Both the position numbers and the translations under genes were made by a program. A DNA stretch of 64,000 nt, taken from Larix kaempferi (taxonomy: Eukaryota > Streptophyta > Pinopsida > Pinales > Pinaceae). Location of the stretch: NCBI GenBank assembly GCA_027924585.1, contig BSBM01000372.1, positions 10,833,001 to 10,897,000 of the forward strand, read 5' to 3'. The notes under the pieces are model-generated. The model did no database searches. It was not told the origin of the DNA and saw only the letters and a program-made list of their open reading frames with translations. Numbering within the stretch: position 1 is the first letter of the stretch; each line of letters opens with the position of its first letter. Positions 58,520 through 64,000 of the stretch are shown here, piece after piece.

Positions 58520-60842
58520 ATACACTCATGTACAAAAGTTCAAGGAGGTCTTGGGATCAAACCCCATTTGACTCCCTTGGGGTTACCTATGAAAGACACA
58601 AGGTTGGATCAAACACAATGGCTCTCATGGGAATCTACAAAAGCTCCAGTGTGAAGTGTCTAGAGACATTTGATTAATTATGTGCCAACATGTGCTCGTT
58701 TTGAATCCCCCTCTACCAAACACACTACTTTATTGTTATGAATAAAAAACACATAAATAATAAAAATAAATAATTGATAATAATAGTAAATAAAGATAAT
58801 AATAATTCCTAAAAGTTGCAATTATTTAGGAAGAGTTACTTATGCCCTTTAAAAGATTATATATACGGGATCTCCTATTTATAATTTATCATCAATTCAT
58901 ATTTCATAATCATTTATTTATATTATTTATGTATTTTTTATTCATAACATTTATACCAACTCGTTGGCTAAAAATACCATTACAAAATATTAGAAAAACA
59001 TACCTTAAATTTCCCACATAATTTAAATCCTCAAAAAATTAAAATATAATAAGTCACAAACAACCTTACTATTTTACTATATTAACACCCAATACTATAT
59101 ATTTAATACTAAAACTAATGTAAAAAACATTTAACATTTAATAATAAGACTAATAAAAAAATTAATAAAAAAACATATAACATAGGCACAGTTTTGAAAT
59201 TTAATTTTAAAATATGACCTCACATCAAAAAGATTTAATTTTTTGCAATTAAAATAATACTCATAAAAGTTTTAGATCTGATATAATAGTATTAAAATAA
59301 TCACATTTCTATAAAAAAATATTTAAAATAGTAATAACATTTCATATAAAGTTATAGTTTTACGCTTAGTCTAAAAGTTCGACCATTTCAAATGGGAAAT
59401 TTTGATTTTTTTGTTACGATTTTGAAAACATCCAACAGAAATTTTTAAAATTATTGGTTACAATTGTCAAACTCTGAAATTTTGGGTGCCATAGGGGTTT
59501 TGATGGTGTTGAAACTATTTATACCATCAAAATCGACATTAAATCATAGTTAAACTCAGTTTTTGCAAAATAAAAAACATTGGATTCCAACAACAAGCTC
59601 CCCTCTAGGCCAAATCGTCGAATATTTATACAGCTTCAAAATTTATGAATATATATATATATATGAGATGAGAGAGATATAACAATTTCATTGTTTAGTT
59701 TCATTGTTTAATATACAAAGATATTTATAATTTAAAAAATGAAATATATTTCATGTTCTTTATTATTAGGTCTATTCAAAGTGTGTTTGGGATCCTAGTT
59801 ACCATGATTTGAGATTTTTTTGTTACAAAGTTTAAACTCATTTTTGTCATCTATCAGGGTCCTCGCCACCAGGGAAGGAATTTGAAAACATATTTAACAA
59901 GAGTTGCTTAGCAGCAATGTCTCTATGTTGTAAATTAGAGTCGGGAAAAGGCAATGAGCTAACAAGTAAGAAGTAATGCAATGATTCAATGTTTTGAGCA
60001 ATAGGAGCATGGAAAAAAAACTTGTATATGATGTGAAATAAAATGTATTCTTATATTTACCTATGGCAAAGAAAATTAGGCATGAGAAATCTTATGGATA
60101 GGCATACATGGCTAACAATGACACCTCAAGCCACCACACATCACCTTTCAAGGGTATTCTTAGCTTCTGCGTAGGATATCGACACCATTGGAAATTTTTC
60201 ATCATTGATGATGGGTCTATGGGCCCGCAAGATGGTAGAGGGAGGAAACCTAAGATTTAAACACAAAAGAAAGCTTTTAGGCCTTTAAGGCTAGGAAATA
60301 TGAACACACCTAAAACCAACACACATAACCTCTCAAGGGGAGCATGTCCAATTTACATGTGCTAAATGACTTCATAGTTGTAAAATTGATGAGATGATAA
60401 AATCATCATCATAACATCAATCTATAAACAATGTAATGTTGAGGGATGTTTTTAATAATAGGGATAAAAGAAACCAAAGAAGGAATTTGAATCATGTTTG
60501 TATTTCAAACAACCAATCTTCAACCACAATGTGCCTAGTTCATTTCAAGGCAACTTTTGGTAAAAAGGCTTGCAACAACGGTTAACAAAGGTAACATATA
60601 GAATGTATTTTTAGAAGTAGGAGGGCCAAGAGATAGGTGCACTCTCTATTAAGAGTCAATAATATTTATGGAAGTATCCTTTCATAAATATGAAGCTTGT
60701 AAATAAATGATTAAATTTAAAAACATTATTTATAACAATTAATACTTATTATATTATTATTGTTCATATTTGTGAAACATTATAATACTTTATGTTATTT
60801 GGTGATATCTCAAAAGCTTAGTTATTCAAATGTCGTGGGTGA
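58520..60842. other. AT-rich non-coding DNA
   Basis: No gene recognised. Contains a TA run near 59645-59662 and long stretches of A/T-rich simple sequence (58740-59420). Confidence 0.5.
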
Positions 60843-60843
60843 A

Positions 60844-62203
60844 TCCATGAAGATGGGTAACGCTTTTTGGTCAAAAGTGATGGTAAAAATTCAATTTTTT
60901 ACTCAATTATTAAACAGAAGCCTTCAAAAGTCATATATGCCATGTGAATTCTGACACACTACAAAAACAAAATTGTAGGGAATCATATGTTGTGTTTCCA
61001 CCTATATTTAAAAAATAAAAATAAAAATATTATTTAATATGCCAAAATTACATTTAATGATAGGTTTTTTCTTGTAAATTTTAGGAAAACTTAACAAGTG
61101 GTTTGTGTGCACATAAAATAATTTAGTGATAAATGTATAAGTTTTGAAAAAAAATATTTGAACATAATCTACACAAAATGCATTGGGGAACACACATTTT
61201 ATTTTAAATTTATGTTGGAAAATTATATTTTTATTACTTTTTAAAACTAATCGTTGAAATTTTTAATTGCATTTTGTTCACATGTGTGAGCACGTAAACA
61301 TTTTTTTTACTGGTTACAAAAGTCGAAAAAAATAGCCTTTTGAAGAGCATGTGTTGATATGTGGCGTATATATTTTTTGATTTTTTTTGGTTGTGTACTT
61401 TTGATGTTATTGATTTTTCTTTGTGCTGATTCGAAGTTGTGGACATGGTTTTCTAAGTGTAAGTTTGAAAAGGAAATAAAAAAATTATCATATGAACACA
61501 GAAACCTGTAAACTATATGCCAATGGATAGATGGTTCATTCAAAAATCTATTGGTATGAAGTTCACTGCCTAAGGTCATCCTAATACAGAGTTTAGGCAG
61601 GGTAAAGAGGGAAGTAAAATTAAAATTGCAGAAAGAGGGCTAAAAGCCTATTTGTAAAGCCCTCAATCAAGCTAATAGCTCGATTGATGTGTTCAAAACC
61701 CTCGATTGAGGTTTTGGGTGGAATTTTAAATACCTCGATTGAGGGTTTAGGTGTGGTAAAATTGAAAACTCGATCGAGTTCTCGTGAAATAAAAGTTTGA
61801 AAAAAACACGTGTAGGTTATTTTGAATGTAGGAGCTTGATCAAGCTTAAAAGCTCGATCTAGCTTTTAAAATCTCAATCTAGATTTTTAAAAAGCTCGAT
61901 CTAGTTTTTAGAAGCTAGATCGAGCTTTTAAAATCTAGATTGAGGGTTAAGAAAACCATTGATCAGTCTATCTAGCTCAATCAAATTTTTTTTCAACTAA
62001 AGCTAGATCGAGGGTTAAGAAAACTCTTGATCGAGCTATCTAGCTCAATAAAAAGTGTTTTCAACCCTCGATCAAGCACTTTGTTAAGCCCTCGATTAAG
62101 TTTTCAAAAACTCGATCAAAAGCATAACAAAATCTCAATCGAGCTCATTTTTTATCATTCTCACACTCTCCGCTTGCCAAAAAGTGTTACCCATCTTCAT
62201 GGG
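60844..62203. mobile_element. 1.36-kb segment bounded by inverted repeats
   Basis: tccatgaagatgggtaacgc and following bases at 60844-60870 match the complement of 62177-62203 at 25 of 27 positions; similarity fades quickly beyond. Such paired ends suit a non-autonomous DNA transposon (MITE-like) or a foldback segment. No clear target duplication or transposase is visible. The right half holds the CTCGATCGAG cluster. Confidence 0.5.
61659..62146. repeat. Cluster of CTCGATCGAG-like palindromes
   Basis: Within 490 bp about 20 variants of the 10-bp palindrome CTCGATCGAG occur, roughly every 20-30 bp, joined by A/T-rich spacers. Examples are ctcgattgag, ctcgatcgag, cttgatcaag, ctcgatctag, ctagatcgag, ctcaatcgag and ctcgatcaag. 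Most deviations are C-to-T or G-to-A changes of the palindrome, but A/T forms (ctag, tcta) also recur. Neighbouring spacers (for example gggttaagaaaac, twice) repeat in part, indicating local duplication. Confidence 0.85.
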
Positions 62204-62209
62204 AACACC

Positions 62210-62379
62210 GTTGTATAAGTTTGAACTTGTATTGTTTAATTTTAATTTTCAATGTGGATAGTGAAATTTTGTTTAATGCAGATTTTATTCAAATGTTGTA
62301 TAAGTTTGTACATGTATTATTTACTTTTAATTTATATTTTCAATGTGGATAGTGTAATTTTATTTAATGCGGTTATTTT
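62210..62379 (+). repeat. 85-bp tandem duplication
   Basis: gttgtataagtttg starts at 62210 and 62295; both units share caatgtggatagtg and tttaatgc. It lies directly outside the right inverted repeat. Confidence 0.85.
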
Positions 62380-62479
62380 TACTATATATTCTTTGGTTAT
62401 ATATAATATATAATTTATATTAAATTTTATAATGTTACTTGCATTTTTAGAGTTTAGTTATGATAACTTGTACCTCTAT

Positions 62480-64000
62480 TAATTAGAGCACCCATCCTTA
62501 TCTCCTACATGTACAATCTCTTTATCTAGCAATCAAGCATGGCTTCCTTAAGCCTTGGACTCAAATCCTTATAGTTTCTATTTTTAAAAGTAAAGATAAA
62601 GATAACCCCTCTAATTATGATACCATTATGAGTATCCCTCTCTTAGCCAAGCTATACGCTATTATCCTGGAAAATAATATTAGCATATGGCTAGAAAATG
62701 AAGGAAAGCAGGATAAAGGCCAAGAAGGCTTCAGAAGGAATCACTCAACCACAGACTGCCTCGTTACACTTAGGATAATTGCGGAGGAGGTTCATAATAA
62801 TAAAAACAATATTTTTTGTTGTTTTATGGACTTTAGAAAAGATTTTGATGCAGTTCCTAGAAAGAACCTATGAAATAGATTGGAAGAGTTAAAGGTTACT
62901 TTCGAGCCGAGGGCTGCAACTATAAGGTTATATGAGAACGCCATTACCAAATTCAAAAACATTGAGGGATGGTTGTAGGAAATTTAATTGTAATATTGGA
63001 GTTAAGCAAGGGTGCCCCCTCTCTCCCACCCTTTTCAATGTTTACATTAATAAGCTAGAAGGTAGTTTAGACGAAGAAGGTTGTGTTGGAACGACCTTAG
63101 CAGGAATAGTCATCATGCTTCTTCTATATACTCATGATATCATTCTTATGGAAAAGTGCCCCTATGATCTTGAGAAGCAATTACGAATTATCAAGGATTC
63201 CTGCTCCAATATGGGCATGACTATTAACATCGACAAAACAAAAATCATGATTATCAAATCCAATAAAGGTACTTATCACAATATTGTATATGACAATAGA
63301 AAACTAGAGGAAGTAACTTCTTATAAATATCTTGGAATTGACTTCCATCACATGCTCAGTTGGAACTATAGCATCGGGAAGAGGATTAATGGAGGGTGGA
63401 AAGCCTACTTCAATCTTGAAAACAATTGTAAATCGAAAAACCTTGTGATGTGGGACAAAAATAAATTCCTATTTAAAATGCTCATCACTCCCATTATCTT
63501 ATATGGCTAAGAAGCTTGGGGATATAGTATTTCCAAAGAATCATGGAGAATAATTGAGCAAATATAGAAGCGGTTTATTACTTATAATCTAAAAATTAAG
63601 AGAAATATTCCCTACCGTATTCTCCTCTTAGAAGAGGGTCTCTCCCCCATTGAAAGCATGGATATGACTAGATATCTAATGTACAGGTACAAATTAAACA
63701 ATATAGTATATCATCGGCTTCCTAAAATTTCTCTTAACTCCATCCAAAACCACCTACGCCTCAAGCAAGGGTATCTTAATGTGGTGCAAGGGTGTCTTAA
63801 TGTGGTGTGCATGACCCTGAATCCAAGGCCAGAGACACCGGGAAACCCAAGAGAAGCCTGGTTAAGGGTCATGCATAATGGAATAAGGTATTTGAGGCTA
63901 GGCCAACATTCTAAAAACCAATAGATTAAAACATTTAGCCTTTTTAAATGTAATGCAAACATATGAGAGCATTCCCTTTCGTAAAACACCAACTATGTAA
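62480..64000 (+). pseudogene. LINE reverse transcriptase, cut by window end
   Basis: The RT domain can be followed from about 62489 (LAIKHGFLKPWTQILIVSIF) through NPSNYDTIMS, LLAKLYAIILENNI, GFRRNHSTTDCLVTLRI and FCCFMDFRKDFDAVPRKNL (first catalytic Asp), then a TGA. A frameshift near 62965 leads into NCNIGVKQGCPLSPTLFNVY, LLLYTHDIILMEK (the YADD motif changed to YTHD), KDSCSNMGMTINIDKTKIMI and SYKYLGIDFHHMLSWNYSI. After TAA 63508 and a TAG near 63568, LLLEEGLSPIESMDMTRYLM follows. It encodes the enzyme of a non-LTR retrotransposon that copies RNA at the nicked target. The loss of both palm Asp residues in YTHD shows it is dead. The 5' part (endonuclease, ORF1) is missing, typical of 5' truncation. 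Confidence 0.88.
63766..63807 (+). repeat. 21-bp tandem pair in the LINE
   Basis: caagggtatcttaatgtggtg and its near copy start at 63766 and 63787. It is followed by the inverted pair gcatgaccct (63810) and agggtcatgc (63867), a possible hairpin with a loop of about 47 bases. Confidence 0.8.

Noticed and set aside
60957-60985. CACTACAAAAACAA, which looks like the end of a CACTA transposon
   Set aside because: No matching inverted end (TTGTTTTTGTAGTG) was found within the window, and no transposase. The short local palindrome ctacaa/ttgtag explains the resemblance.

Overview
The window looks like intergenic DNA from a large, old, repeat-rich plant genome. It is AT-rich and crowded with decayed LTR retrotransposons, and contains LINE remnants, a tRNA-derived SINE and almost no intact host coding sequence. 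A gymnosperm, perhaps a conifer, is my best guess. That guess rests on how degraded the elements are and on the style of the LINE reverse transcriptase and dual-RNase-H Ty3/gypsy proteins as I remember them; nothing here proves the species.

Layout. 1-880: broken minus-strand Ty3/gypsy integrase. 1609-2165: minus-strand coiled-coil ORF remnant. 2746-6316: complete but short Ty1/copia element with two LTRs, carrying only gag and protease. 6.3-11 kb: mostly non-coding, with a tandem telo-box motif (8005-8068) and a degenerate internally repeated ORF (8079-8605). 11-29.3 kb: a head-to-tail array of about five decayed minus-strand chromovirus-like gypsy pol segments. The first segment is split at 13.39/21.2 kb by a GGGGACG-rich insertion. 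That insertion itself contains a SINE (13680-13899, 17-bp target duplication) and a minus-strand Ty1/copia element (14225-21199, perfect TSD acaat) that keeps only RT and RNase H. 29.3-33 kb: unidentified minus-strand remnants next to a possible LTR end. 33.5-36.4 kb: a fragment resembling the first exon of a plant annexin gene, and a weak promoter/exon candidate.

The largest feature is a 14.5-kb Ty3/gypsy element of Tat/Ogre type (36815-51336). It has 929-bp LTRs, gag, protease, RT, RNase H and integrase in order, then a second archaeal-type RNase H after the integrase, and an antisense ORF resembling a plant mobile domain with a recognisable intron. This element is flanked by a direct repeat of about 425 bp instead of a 5-bp target duplication, which is the most unusual structural observation.

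51.8-64 kb: non-coding DNA with local tandem duplications, a 1656-bp solo LTR with perfect TSD (54487-56142), and two copies of one LINE family in opposite orientations (57905-58515 minus, 62480-64000 plus). Between the LINE copies lies a strange 0.5-kb cluster of about 20 variants of the palindrome CTCGATCGAG inside a 1.36-kb inverted-repeat-bounded segment.

No gene in the window is convincingly functional. The main story is nested and tandem transposon insertion followed by methylation-type C-to-T decay.
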